From Lysobacter enzymogenes (GTDB lineage Bacteria; Pseudomonadota; Gammaproteobacteria; Xanthomonadales; Xanthomonadaceae), in assembly GCF_023617245.1 (NCBI RefSeq), contig NZ_CP067396.1, positions 930,001-994,000 of the forward strand: 64,000 nucleotides of DNA, written 5' to 3'. A program made the translations under genes and the position numbers. Below, piece by piece: positions 24,713 to 33,143 of the stretch (position 1 is the stretch's first letter; each line of letters starts with the position of its first letter). Under the pieces are notes generated by a model. That model made no database searches and had not been told where the DNA came from. It saw nothing but the letters and a program-made list of their open reading frames with translations.

Positions 24713-27505
24713 ATGACTGAACACCTGAACACCCCGAAGCGCCGGGTTGCAAACGCTTCCCCTCGATGGCTGCACTGTGCGATTTGCGTGGCTTTGTGGC
24801 CCACGCTCGCATGGGGCCAGGGCAACAAGGCCCCGTGGGAAGAGTACGACAAACTCATCCAGGGACGCGGCAAGGTCATCGCGCTGACCGCGGACCTGTT
24901 CGGCGATTCGGTCGATCTGGCCAGCGGCGCGCTGAGTTTCTCGGCGACCGATGTCAGCGTTCCCGGCAATCAAGGCGGCCTCGGCGTTGCGGTGTCGCGC
25001 TCTTTTTCGGTCGGCAATCGCAAGGGTTACGGGCCGAACGAACTGGCCTTCGCCGATTGGGACATCGAGTTGCCGCGCCTGACCGGCGTGTTCGCCGCCG
25101 GCTCCGGTTGGGGCAGTGCGTGCACGCACCAGGGCAACGGCCAGCCGCCGTTGATCCAACAACCCGCGTTCTTCTATCCGCACGAGTATTGGCAGGGCAA
25201 TCGCATGATCCTGCCCGGGCGCGGCTCGCAGGACATGATGGTCGCCAACGGTACGGTGCCGGCGACGCCGTCCGCGGGCGGTCCGTATCCTTGGTTGACC
25301 GCGGACCTGACGTTTTTTTCCTGCCTGCCGAATCAAAAGAACGCAGGCGGCGAGGGCTTCCTGGCCCTGACCTCGGACGGCACCAGGTACTGGTTCGACT
25401 GGCAGGCGCAGTTGCTCGAACCGACGCTGGAAAAGACCACGGCCGGCGGCAGCAGCGCCAGCGGCAATGTCACCTACCTGGGCCGGCGCCAGGTGTCTCT
25501 GTACGCCTCGCGCGTCGAGGATCGCTTCGGCAACTGGGTCAGCTACACCTACACCAACGCCGCGACCGCGCCGGTCCGCCTGACCCGGATCGATGCCAGC
25601 GACGGCCGCGCGCTGACCTTGGAGTACAACGCCGCCGGCCATATCGCTAAGGTCAACGAGGGCGCGCGCAGCTGGATCTACGAGTACAGCCAGCCCGGTG
25701 GCGTTAGTACAAGCCTGTCGGCCGTGGTCCTGCCAGACGGCTCGCGCTGGACCCTGGACATGGCAGCCCTGGCCAATGCCACGATTCTCTATGAGCAATC
25801 GACCCGCCCGGAAGAGCTCGTCCGCAGCTGTGGCGATCCCGGCATCGTCGTCGGTCCGGATGATCTGAGCGCGACTATCACCCACCCCGCCGGCGCGCGC
25901 GGCGTGTTCACGGTCGGCGTGCAGCGCATGGGGCGCTCCAACGTCCCGATGGTGTGCAGCAACTACAGCACGCCCAACAACAACCCCAACGACGACGTCG
26001 CCTACTACGCGCTGGCGTACGACGGCTTCGCACTCAAGAAGAAGCAACTGTCGGGGCCCGGCGTGACGGCAGCGGAGTGGAACTATACCTACGGGGCGCA
26101 GATATCGTTCGCGCCCGGTACCGGCCCGGTCTGCACCAGCGGCGACTGTGGCCAACCGCGATGCACGTCCGACACCTGCGCCGGCACCTCGACCACGATC
26201 ATGCAGGGTCCGGAGTCGAGCTGGACCCGCTACACCTTCGGCAACAGCTACCGCTACAACGAGGGCAAGCTGCTGAAGATCGAGCGCGGCAGCAACGCTA
26301 GCGCGATCGCGCGCACGGAGACGTTCCGCTACGCCTGGGCGCTGCCCGGCCAGCAGTTCGCGGCGCCGCTCGGCAGCACCCAGCAACCGCGCGGCGACGG
26401 TTTCGGTTCCGAGTATCGGCGCCCGGAGATCGGCCGCACGGTGTCGCAGGATGGGGTGAACTTCGATCGCCAGGTCGCCACCGTGGATGCGTTCGCGCGC
26501 CCGACCCAGACCACTCGGTCCAGTTCGCTGGGCTTCAGCCGCACCGACCTGAACGAGTACTACGACGACACCGCGCGCTGGGTGCTGAGCCAGGGCAAGC
26601 GCCAGATCAACCAGAACACGGGCTTGGTCGTGTCGCAGGTGGACTATCACGCCGCCAGCGCCTTGCCGGCCAAGGTCTACGCGTTCGGCCGGCTGCAGCA
26701 GGAACTGACCTATAACGCCGACGGCACCGTGGCGAGCGTCAAGGACGGCAAGGGGCAGGCCACGGTCTTGTCGCAATGGAAGCGCGGCATTCCGCAGGCC
26801 ATCGGCTACGCCGACAGCACGGGCGAGTCGGCCAGCGTCGACAACGCTGGCTTGATCGCCTCGACCACAGACGAGAACGGCTACAGCTCCGGTTATCGCT
26901 ACGACGCGATGGGGCGCTTGGCCGGTATCACCTACCCCAGCGGCGATACCGTTGCGTGGAACCCGATGTCGAGCGATTTCAACGCCAGCAGCGCGGCCGC
27001 GTTCGGCCTGCCGGCGGGCCACTGGAGCCAGGTGCGTAGCGAAGGCAACAAGCGCGACCGGGTGTTCTTCGATGCCTATTGGCGTCCGGTGCTGGAAGAA
27101 ACCTACGACGTGGCCGACCGTGCTGGCACCCTGAGCCAGGTGGTCAAGCGCTACGACGGCCTCGGCCGGCTGGTGTTCCAATCCTATCCGCTGCGCGATA
27201 TCGCCGACATCGGCGCCGCGCTGCCCGGCGTGCGCACGCGCTACGACACCCTGGACCGGCCGATCGCCAGCGAGCAGGACTCCGAGCTGGGCGTGCTGAC
27301 CACCTCGATCGAATACCTGTCCGGCTTTCAGCGCCGCACCACCAACCCACGCGGTTACGCGACCAACGAGCGTTTCCAGGTCTTCGACGAACCCGATTTC
27401 GGCAGCCCGGTACTGATCGAAGCGCCGGCCGGCGTATCGACCACGATCGCGCGCGATGTGTTCGGTAAGCCGCTGGAACTGATCCGGTCCGGTCCGAATG
27501 GCTGA
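24713..27505 (+). CDS. Exported RHS/YD-repeat protein, N-terminal shell part
   Basis: 930 residues. An N-terminal hydrophobic segment (LHCAICVALWPTLAWGQ, about 20-36) looks like a Sec signal. The next ~250 residues match the N-terminus of stand-alone RHS proteins (SGALSFSATDVSVPGNQGGL, PNELAFADWDIELPRL). YD-type repeats follow (DGRALTLEYNAAGHIA, YRYDAMGRLAGITYPSGDT, VVKRYDGLGRLVFQSYP). The protein stops after LELIRSGPNG without the usual core end and toxin tip. The repeat pattern is taken up again at residue ~334 of the next protein, so the two together resemble one ~1,600-residue RHS protein in two pieces. Confidence 0.85.
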   Translation: MTEHLNTPKRRVANASPRWLHCAICVALWPTLAWGQGNKAPWEEYDKLIQGRGKVIALTADLFGDSVDLASGALSFSATDVSVPGNQGGLGVAVSRSFSVGNRKGYGPNELAFADWDIELPRLTGVFAAGSGWGSACTHQGNGQPPLIQQPAFFYPHEYWQGNRMILPGRGSQDMMVANGTVPATPSAGGPYPWLTADLTFFSCLPNQKNAGGEGFLALTSDGTRYWFDWQAQLLEPTLEKTTAGGSSASGNVTYLGRRQVSLYASRVEDRFGNWVSYTYTNAATAPVRLTRIDASDGRALTLEYNAAGHIAKVNEGARSWIYEYSQPGGVSTSLSAVVLPDGSRWTLDMAALANATILYEQSTRPEELVRSCGDPGIVVGPDDLSATITHPAGARGVFTVGVQRMGRSNVPMVCSNYSTPNNNPNDDVAYYALAYDGFALKKKQLSGPGVTAAEWNYTYGAQISFAPGTGPVCTSGDCGQPRCTSDTCAGTSTTIMQGPESSWTRYTFGNSYRYNEGKLLKIERGSNASAIARTETFRYAWALPGQQFAAPLGSTQQPRGDGFGSEYRRPEIGRTVSQDGVNFDRQVATVDAFARPTQTTRSSSLGFSRTDLNEYYDDTARWVLSQGKRQINQNTGLVVSQVDYHAASALPAKVYAFGRLQQELTYNADGTVASVKDGKGQATVLSQWKRGIPQAIGYADSTGESASVDNAGLIASTTDENGYSSGYRYDAMGRLAGITYPSGDTVAWNPMSSDFNASSAAAFGLPAGHWSQVRSEGNKRDRVFFDAYWRPVLEETYDVADRAGTLSQVVKRYDGLGRLVFQSYPLRDIADIGAALPGVRTRYDTLDRPIASEQDSELGVLTTSIEYLSGFQRRTTNPRGYATNERFQVFDEPDFGSPVLIEAPAGVSTTIARDVFGKPLELIRSGPNG

Positions 27506-27578
27506 CTGCTTCCAGGCAAGTGGTTCCAATCGGCCGCAGTCCAAAGCGGCGTCGCGCAACAAAGGAAAGGAGTTCCGG

Positions 27579-30500
27579 ATGAGCCGGATCAGCAAGTGGT
27601 GGCTGGGTGTCGCGTCGTACCTGCTGTTCGCCATGGCGGCGTCGGCGCAGCAGCCCAATCCGTATATCCATGTGGCGTTCGATTACCCGGCCGAGGGCGC
27701 GCAGTACGTCGCGCCCGCGAACGTGGCGATCAAGGCCACGGCGACCGTCCTTGACGACAACGTGTTCGTCACCTCGATCGTTCTCAACGGCGCCAGTGGG
27801 CAGTTGCACCAGGTGCAAGGACCCGAGTTGCAGTACACCTTGTCGAACCTGCAGCCCGGCAACTACGCGGTGTCGGTGATCGCGCGCAACAACCTCAACC
27901 GTACCGCATCGGCCACGCGCAACTTCACCGTTATCGCGCCCGGAGAGAAGCCGCCGACCGTGTCTTTGCGTGCGCCAACCGGCGCGCCGTTCATCAACCC
28001 AGCGCAGATCGACCTGACGGCGGATGCGGCCGATCCGGACGGTCATGTCGTTAGCGTGGCGTACTACGTCAACGGCCAGTCGCTCGGCAGCGCCACGGCG
28101 GCGCCTTACCCGTTCACCTGGAACAACGTCGGCCCCGGCAACTACAGCTTCACCGCGGTAGCGACCGACAACAACGGTAAGCAGACCACCTCGGCGGCCG
28201 TCGCGGTCGCCGTGGCGCAGACCGCCGTTCGCGGCAACATTGACGGCGTGCAGCCGGCCGGCAACGGCGAGTACCGGGTCACCGGTTGGGCCTGCACCAG
28301 CGGCCACAACACATCGATCGACGTGGAGTTCTACGTGGGCGGCGGCTGGCCACAGGGAACCCGAGTCAGCGGGCACACCGCTTCGCTTCCCAGCGATTCA
28401 GGCATCGCCGCGGCGTGCCAGGCGCAAGGCACGGCCTACCGATTCTCGATCCCGATCACGCCGGCGCAGCAACAGGCCTACGCCAACCAAGGCATCTTTA
28501 TTCATGGTGTATCGCCGATTGGCGCGGGCAACCTGCTGATCGGCAACTCCGGCACTTACAAGATCCCGGCGCCGCTGCGGATATCACGCCGCTACGTCTA
28601 CGATCAGAGCCAGCAACTGTGCAAGACTATCGAGCCGGAGACCGGCTCGACGGTGATGGAGTACGACGACGCCGGCAATCTGCTGTGGTCGGCCGCCGGC
28701 CTGGACTTGCCCGATCCGAGCCAATGCAATCGGGCCGAGGCCGCCGCTTCCGGCCGCGTCGTGGCCCGCACGTACGATGCGCGTAACCGGCTCAAGACCC
28801 TGAGCTTCCCCACCGGACGCGGCAATCAGGTCTGGAACTACTATCCCGACGGCTTGGCCCGCGAGATCACCGCGGACAACGAGGGCACCGGACAAAGCCT
28901 CATCGTCAATCGCTACCAGTACAACAAGCGACGACTGCTGAGCAACGAAACGGTCACGCTTCAAAACGGGGCGGTCTGGAGCAGCGACAACGGCTACGAC
29001 GCCAATGCCAACCGCATCAGCTACACCGCACCGGACGGCCTTCAGGTCAACTACGCGGTCAACGCGCTGGGGCAGCAAACTAATGTCAGCTCGGTCGGAA
29101 GAACCTACGCCTCCGGCGTCAGCTACTACCCGAACGGCGCGATTCGCCAGTTCACCTACGGCAACGGCACCGTTCACACGATGACCCAGAACGCCCGGCA
29201 GTTAGCCTCGCGCAGCACCGATGCGGGCGCGCTCGATCTGACCTACGAGTATGACCGCAACGGCAACACCGCCACGATTCGAAACATCAACGCTGTACCG
29301 AACACCTACAGCGGCAATCGCGATCTGAGCTACGACGCCCTGGACCGTCTGGCGAACGCGCATTTGCACTACTACGTCAACGAAAGCTATAGCTACGATG
29401 CGCTCGACAACCTCAAGCGTAAGAGCGACACCTTCGGCAGGGTCCGGGATTACTGGTACGACGGCAATAATCGGCTGACTAATATCCGCGACGAAAACAA
29501 CGCTGGCGTCGTGGGTCTGGACTACGACGCTCAGGGCAATCTGAGCAACAAGAACGGCCAGGCGTACGAGTTCGACTACGGCAATCGCCTGCGTCGAACG
29601 CCGGGGAAGGAAACCTACGTTTATGACGCCCACGGGCGGCGCTTGAGTCAGTTGAATCGGTCCGACACGACATTCGCGTACTCCTTCTACAGCTTGGGCG
29701 GGCAACTGCTGTTCCGTTACGAAGGGCACGCGAACGAGGCTACGAACGACAACTATCCTGAGATCAGTCGGCCGCACATCTACCTCGGCAGCAGCCTGTT
29801 GGCGACCGTCGAGTGGAACCGCGCGACCAGCACGGCCGAGACGAAGTACTACCACACCGATGCGCTGGGCAGTCCGGTCGCGGTGACCAATGGCGCAGGC
29901 CAAGTGATCGAGCGGACCGAGTGGGAACCCTACGGCGCTGCGATCGGGAAGCCCAGCTACGATGGCGTGGGCTACACCGGGCATGTCATGGATGGGCGCA
30001 CTGACTTGATTAATATGCAACAGCGCTATTACGATCCGCAGATCGGAAGGTTTTTGTCCGTCGATCCGGTCACTGCTTACGACAACGGCGATATGCGGTT
30101 CTTCAACCGCTACATTTACGCGACGAATGCGCCCTACAACTTCACAGACCCGGATGGGCGGGAAATTAAGCCAACCGGGACTAGGGCCGAGATCAGGGCG
30201 ATAAAGAGCGCCTTGAAGAAAATTGAGAAATCGAATCCGGCTTCCAAGGCCAGAATGCAGGCGATGCGGGATTCCGACAACTTGCACACAATCAGATTCC
30301 CCCAGTCGGGAGAGTCACCGGAAAATAAGACAACCGGGGTCAGAGCTAACGAAAGTGTTGCTGGCGTTGGCACTGGCAGCGAGACAGTTGTAGATCCTAC
30401 GGCGCAAGTGACGACGGTCAACTCCGATGGAACGCAGGTGACTTCAAGCGGTGAAACAGTGCTGACTCACGAACTTCTCGGACACGGTTGGGACAAAGAC

Positions 30501-30632
30501 AAGGGCATCATGGATCGGAGCATAAATCCGGCAACAGGGGAGCGTAAAAGTGAAGAGAGAGCTATGGATGCAGAGAATGAGTACAAGGATGCGGTCGGCG
30601 AATCTAGGCGAAATTGTCATTCGAATTGTTAG
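27579..30632 (+). CDS. Exported RHS/YD-repeat toxin with C-terminal HELLGH zincin domain
   Basis: 1,017 residues from the ATG at 27579, preceded by AAAGGAAAGGAG and followed by a clear signal peptide (WWLGVASYLLFAMAASAQQ). Residues ~25-225 hold two Ig-like domains (YVAPANVAIKATATV, FINPAQIDLTADAADPDGH), then a linker domain, then YD repeats from ~334. The hyperconserved RHS end is present (MQQRYYDPQIGRFLSVDP ... NFTDPDGRE, to ~862). The last ~155 residues are the variable tip, with HELLGH at 964-969 and EERAMDAEN near 992: an HExxGH zincin, the third ligand probably one of those Glu. The motif is the one used by dipeptidyl peptidase III (M49), but overall relation to M49 is not shown. Confidence 0.85.
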   Translation: MSRISKWWLGVASYLLFAMAASAQQPNPYIHVAFDYPAEGAQYVAPANVAIKATATVLDDNVFVTSIVLNGASGQLHQVQGPELQYTLSNLQPGNYAVSVIARNNLNRTASATRNFTVIAPGEKPPTVSLRAPTGAPFINPAQIDLTADAADPDGHVVSVAYYVNGQSLGSATAAPYPFTWNNVGPGNYSFTAVATDNNGKQTTSAAVAVAVAQTAVRGNIDGVQPAGNGEYRVTGWACTSGHNTSIDVEFYVGGGWPQGTRVSGHTASLPSDSGIAAACQAQGTAYRFSIPITPAQQQAYANQGIFIHGVSPIGAGNLLIGNSGTYKIPAPLRISRRYVYDQSQQLCKTIEPETGSTVMEYDDAGNLLWSAAGLDLPDPSQCNRAEAAASGRVVARTYDARNRLKTLSFPTGRGNQVWNYYPDGLAREITADNEGTGQSLIVNRYQYNKRRLLSNETVTLQNGAVWSSDNGYDANANRISYTAPDGLQVNYAVNALGQQTNVSSVGRTYASGVSYYPNGAIRQFTYGNGTVHTMTQNARQLASRSTDAGALDLTYEYDRNGNTATIRNINAVPNTYSGNRDLSYDALDRLANAHLHYYVNESYSYDALDNLKRKSDTFGRVRDYWYDGNNRLTNIRDENNAGVVGLDYDAQGNLSNKNGQAYEFDYGNRLRRTPGKETYVYDAHGRRLSQLNRSDTTFAYSFYSLGGQLLFRYEGHANEATNDNYPEISRPHIYLGSSLLATVEWNRATSTAETKYYHTDALGSPVAVTNGAGQVIERTEWEPYGAAIGKPSYDGVGYTGHVMDGRTDLINMQQRYYDPQIGRFLSVDPVTAYDNGDMRFFNRYIYATNAPYNFTDPDGREIKPTGTRAEIRAIKSALKKIEKSNPASKARMQAMRDSDNLHTIRFPQSGESPENKTTGVRANESVAGVGTGSETVVDPTAQVTTVNSDGTQVTSSGETVLTHELLGHGWDKDKGIMDRSINPATGERKSEERAMDAENEYKDAVGESRRNCHSNC

Positions 30633-31014
30633 CCCTGTAATGCTGATTTCGGCCCTCATTTTGACAGGGTGCCAATCAGTGCCTGCAAATACTGGGAGTG
30701 AATGGCGGGTAAGAACTTTTGACGCTACCAAGCTGAATGCTGTGAGTGCAAGCTCGGCTGATCAAACGCTCGCCGGCCAGCTGATCGAGGATTACAAGAA
30801 ATCCCCTAAGGACAGCAATTATTCAGAGCTGACACTTTCGCGCGTACTCCAGGATAGAGAAGGTGGCGGGAAAAGGTATTTTGTCTTTGATCTCCGGTAT
30901 GTGGACGACGTTGGTGCCGTTTATGTCCTGGATTCGCGTAACGTCATTCTGGAAAAGTTCCTTACATCCCCATGGAAATCAAAGGCGATAGAGGGGACTA
31001 ATCCGATTCCCTGA
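30550..31014 (+). CDS. Lipoprotein, probable immunity protein of the RHS toxin
   Basis: Up to 154 residues; starts at 30550, 30577 or 30589 are all possible. A lipoprotein signal VMLISALILTGC puts the lipidated Cys at about 41 of the long form. The mature part (~113 residues) is a small mixed alpha/beta protein (KRYFVFDLRYVDDVGAVYVL). It overlaps the 3' end of the toxin gene by 40-80 bp, the classic place for a cognate immunity gene, and periplasmic location fits a toxin that itself carries a Sec signal. GC content is clearly lower than in the RHS core, as usual for exchangeable tip/immunity pairs. Confidence 0.65.
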   Translation: MKRELWMQRMSTRMRSANLGEIVIRIVSPVMLISALILTGCQSVPANTGSEWRVRTFDATKLNAVSASSADQTLAGQLIEDYKKSPKDSNYSELTLSRVLQDREGGGKRYFVFDLRYVDDVGAVYVLDSRNVILEKFLTSPWKSKAIEGTNPIP

Positions 31015-31021
31015 AGCGCAA

Positions 31022-31049
31022 CGGCCCGCATTGGCGGGCCTTGTTGCTT
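31022..31049 (+). terminator. Terminator after the toxin/immunity pair
   Basis: Stem GGCCCGC / GCGGGCC with ATTG loop and a following TTGTTGCTTG, directly after the stop codon at 31014. Confidence 0.75.
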
Positions 31050-31671
31050 GTGTGTGCTTGGAAGTTATCACCCGGCTTGCGCAAGCGATGGAGTTATCAG
31101 GAATTCTTAGACACCCCTTCTGGGGGCTTGGGCTGCCCAGAAGTTTAGGACAATCGCCAGCCTCAAATTGAGGCGCGCCCAAAGACTGCACGAAGACACG
31201 CCAAAGCACCGATCGGACATCGAAGCGCTTCGTCTGGCCTGGAAGCGTGAGAACTCAACACAATCAGTGTTTTGGCCGCAGCAATCGGCGATCGTTTCCT
31301 TCTAAAGCTGTGGCCGCGCAAGCGCTTGCAGATTCAACGTCAGGTCGAAGACGCGTTGCGCTCCGGGACATTGCCGGCCGCAGGTCCGCTGCCCACGGCC
31401 GTATCGGTTATCGCGTCGCTTAGGGCGTGGGTCGCCAATGCTCGGTGTTGGACGATGTCCAAAGCCCCCTGGTCGACTGCCCGGCTCTCGCAATGGGCCG
31501 CTAGTCCGTCCAGGAGCGCGTCTCCGACCCGTACGCTCTGCCTGTGTGTACACCGATGCGTTGCCGGGCAATCGTTGGGCGTCGTGCAGATCGAGCAGTC
31601 GAGCGCACAACCGCAAAGGGGAAGGCAATCCATTGAACTTCCAAAGGTTAGGGCATGGCGTGGCTATACGA
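31050..31671. other. Degraded region without a supportable gene
   Basis: Several open frames occur on both strands (the longest 180 and 149 codons) but their products are Arg/Pro/Ser-rich and mutually overlapping, as expected for shadows. A phrase such as EALRLAWKREN at about 31220 may be a scrap of an old gene. Nothing is called. Confidence 0.4.
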
Positions 31672-32013
31672 TCAATAGAAGTCCGATGCACTTTGATGGT
31701 AGGCGTCGTAAGCCCGCTGGCACGCCGCCTCGCCGACTTCATCGGGCGCAACTGGGCCGCGCCTGGAGATCTTCAATGCCACCGGATACCACAGGCGGAA
31801 CTCTTCGAACGTGAGGCCGGGCCCACTCCGAGCCGCTTCGTACTCGGGCCCCAGGAAACGTTCGTCGTCCACATCGAGGCCACGAAGCGTCTGCACCGCC
31901 TAGTTCGCTAGACGGACCGCGTCGGCCGGACGATCAGCTAGCGCCGCGTAGCGGGCCGTCCAGACCAACTGCTCACGCGGGGTCATCGTTTGCCAAGGAA
32001 TTGCGATAGACAT
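31672..32013 (-). pseudogene. Small hypothetical protein gene with internal TAG
   Basis: From ATG at 32013 the frame reads MSIAIPWQTMTPREQLVWTA, then RYAALADRPADAVRLAN, a TAG at 31900-31902, then AVQTLRGLDVDDERFLGPEY and FEEFRLWYPVALKISRRG to a TGA at 31672. Without the amber codon this would be a 112-residue acidic helical protein of natural composition on both sides of the stop. The codon may be a single C-to-T type change from CAG (Gln). A downstream start at an internal Met (31896) would give only 74 residues. Family unknown. Confidence 0.6.
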
Positions 32014-32572
32014 GGCGACCTGCCGTCATTGGTTCAGGATGAAAAAGGGGCTTTTCACCGACCCTCTCATGAACTTGTCGCAAGGCCTGCGACGTCGGAG
32101 GTCCAAGGGCCTCATCGGACGGTCTCGAGACGCACCAGTTATCACCTGCCAAGTCGCCGCGCCTGAGCCGCCCGATCACGACTCCTGACCATCGACCTCA
32201 GCGTTGGCAGTATCGGGCTTGATCGGATACGAGCAAACCCACAGCCGAAGCGAAAGCATCACAAAGCCGAGATGTGGTTATCAGTTTCTTGCGGCTTTCA
32301 GATGTCTGCTTCCGACCCAGAGCGGACATCGGAGGAACAGGGCCGTTGGCGGAAGAGTGGGGGCCTCGGAGGTCCACACCCAGGAGGGTCAAATCAGGAG
32401 GCGCACCTTTGGCCAAGCCACCTATGGGTCCGTTCGTATAACGGCTTGTTAGCCGGACCCAGCAGCTCTAAGATCAAGCGGTATCAAAGGGGGAGCTCAC
32501 CATACGGTGCGCTGCGAATAAGTCGTACAACCGGACCCAAGAATCCGGCTATTAGGTAGGGGGGCGCTATCC
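32014..32572. other. Gene-free stretch with dyad repeat
   Basis: No convincing gene. It contains the dyad at 32301-32330 and, at about 32424-32450, GTCCGTTCGTATAACGG followed by CTTGTTAGCCGGACC, a phrase that recalls integron attC ends but without the invariant GTTRRRY core. Confidence 0.4.
32301..32330. repeat. Dyad repeat copy 1
   Basis: Arms GATGTCTGCT and AGCGGACATC (one G-T wobble) around TCCGACCCAG. Same family as the dyads at 32978 and 34632; the common core is an 8-base GTCCGCTT-type arm, a GGTCGG-type loop and the opposite arm. Confidence 0.6.
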
Positions 32573-32818
32573 ATGGTTTCTCGCATACCCGAAATTCGCC
32601 TTTCAGGCCGCGTTCTCACGGATCGCGGAGTTTCTGCTTTCCAGGGTGATCTACTCGTCTATCACGCAGATAGTTCACGTGGTCGCTCCGCACGCGCCGG
32701 CCGGCACACAAATTATGGCTACGCTGGCCGCTACTACGGCTCAGTCCATGATGGGATGGACTGGCGCCGACTGAGGCTCACGTCATTAGTGTCGTCGGTT
32801 ACTTACGATTTTAAGTAA
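32573..32818 (+). CDS. Hypothetical small protein, possible former gene cassette
   Basis: 81 residues; ATG preceded by AGGTAGGGGGGC. The product is rich in Arg, Ser, Gly and Tyr (ARAGRHTNYGYAGRYYGS) and shows no known domain. Its stop lies about 100 bp before an attC-like element in the same orientation, the arrangement of an integron cassette. Low coding confidence. Confidence 0.35.
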   Translation: MVSRIPEIRLSGRVLTDRGVSAFQGDLLVYHADSSRGRSARAGRHTNYGYAGRYYGSVHDGMDWRRLRLTSLVSSVTYDFK

Positions 32819-32916
32819 GACGCGCCCGCTGTGTTGCAGACTATTGTCCAAGCGATTGCCGCGCGCCGCGGGTGGGTCGTTAGAGTGTCTGGCGGGTCAT
32901 AATATAGTGCGTGACG

Positions 32917-32980
32917 CGCCTAGCAATTCGTCCAAGCCGACGGCGCTTCGCGGCGCGGCTTAACTCAGTGCCGGTCGATG
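32917..32980 (+). mobile_element. Relic of an integron attC recombination site (aadA type)
   Basis: The stretch CAATTCGTCCAAGCCGACGG (from 32924) and CGCTTCGCGGCGCGGCTTAA (from 32944) matches, from memory, the attC site of aadA-type cassettes with about two changes in 44 bases. Inner arms AAGCCG / CGGCTT and the GCGCTTCGCGGCGC turn give the expected imperfect hairpin. The outer core sites are damaged: CCTAGCA instead of a YAAC-type end, and CGGTCGATG where CGTTAGATG is expected. So a cassette boundary once existed here but should no longer recombine efficiently. Confidence 0.7.
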
Positions 32981-33005
32981 TGCGCTTCTGGCCGGAAGCG
33001 CACAT
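32978..33005. repeat. Dyad repeat copy 2
   Basis: Perfect 11-bp arms ATGTGCGCTTC / GAAGCGCACAT around TGGCCG. It abuts the attC relic. Confidence 0.7.
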
Positions 33006-33097
33006 GACCGATTACAGCGACGCAACCCCATTACCACGGCACGCAAGCCCGCCCCCTCTGACGATGCGCGCATGGCGCACGACCAGGGGAAAATCCT

Positions 33098-33128
33098 GGC
33101 GAGCCCCCGCCCTGAGCGGGAGCTCGCC
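33098..33128 (-). terminator. Hairpin, probable terminator of the 384-residue protein gene
   Basis: Arms GGCGAGC-C-CCCGC and GCGGG-A-GCTCGCC form a near-perfect stem 15 bp beyond the minus-strand stop at 33144; on that strand it is followed by AGGATTTTCC. The rest of 32819-33143 shows no gene. Confidence 0.55.
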
Positions 33129-33143
33129 CATGACCATACTTGA

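Noticed and set aside
24491..27658. A 1,055-codon open frame on the minus strand
   Set aside because: It is antisense to the RHS gene; its product is Arg/Ala/Gly/His-rich without domains. Long antisense frames are expected in high-GC DNA.
31272..31814. Possible type IV secretion effector or other gene on either strand
   Set aside because: None of the six frames shows a consistent domain; compositions are those of shadows.
31672..32013. Amber-suppression or recoding of the TAG genes
   Set aside because: Only two TAG-interrupted frames were seen and both are in a region with other decay signs; no recoding element was found.
32424..32450. A second attC site
   Set aside because: It contains CTTGTTAGCC-like sequence but lacks the GTTRRRY core and a convincing imperfect hairpin.
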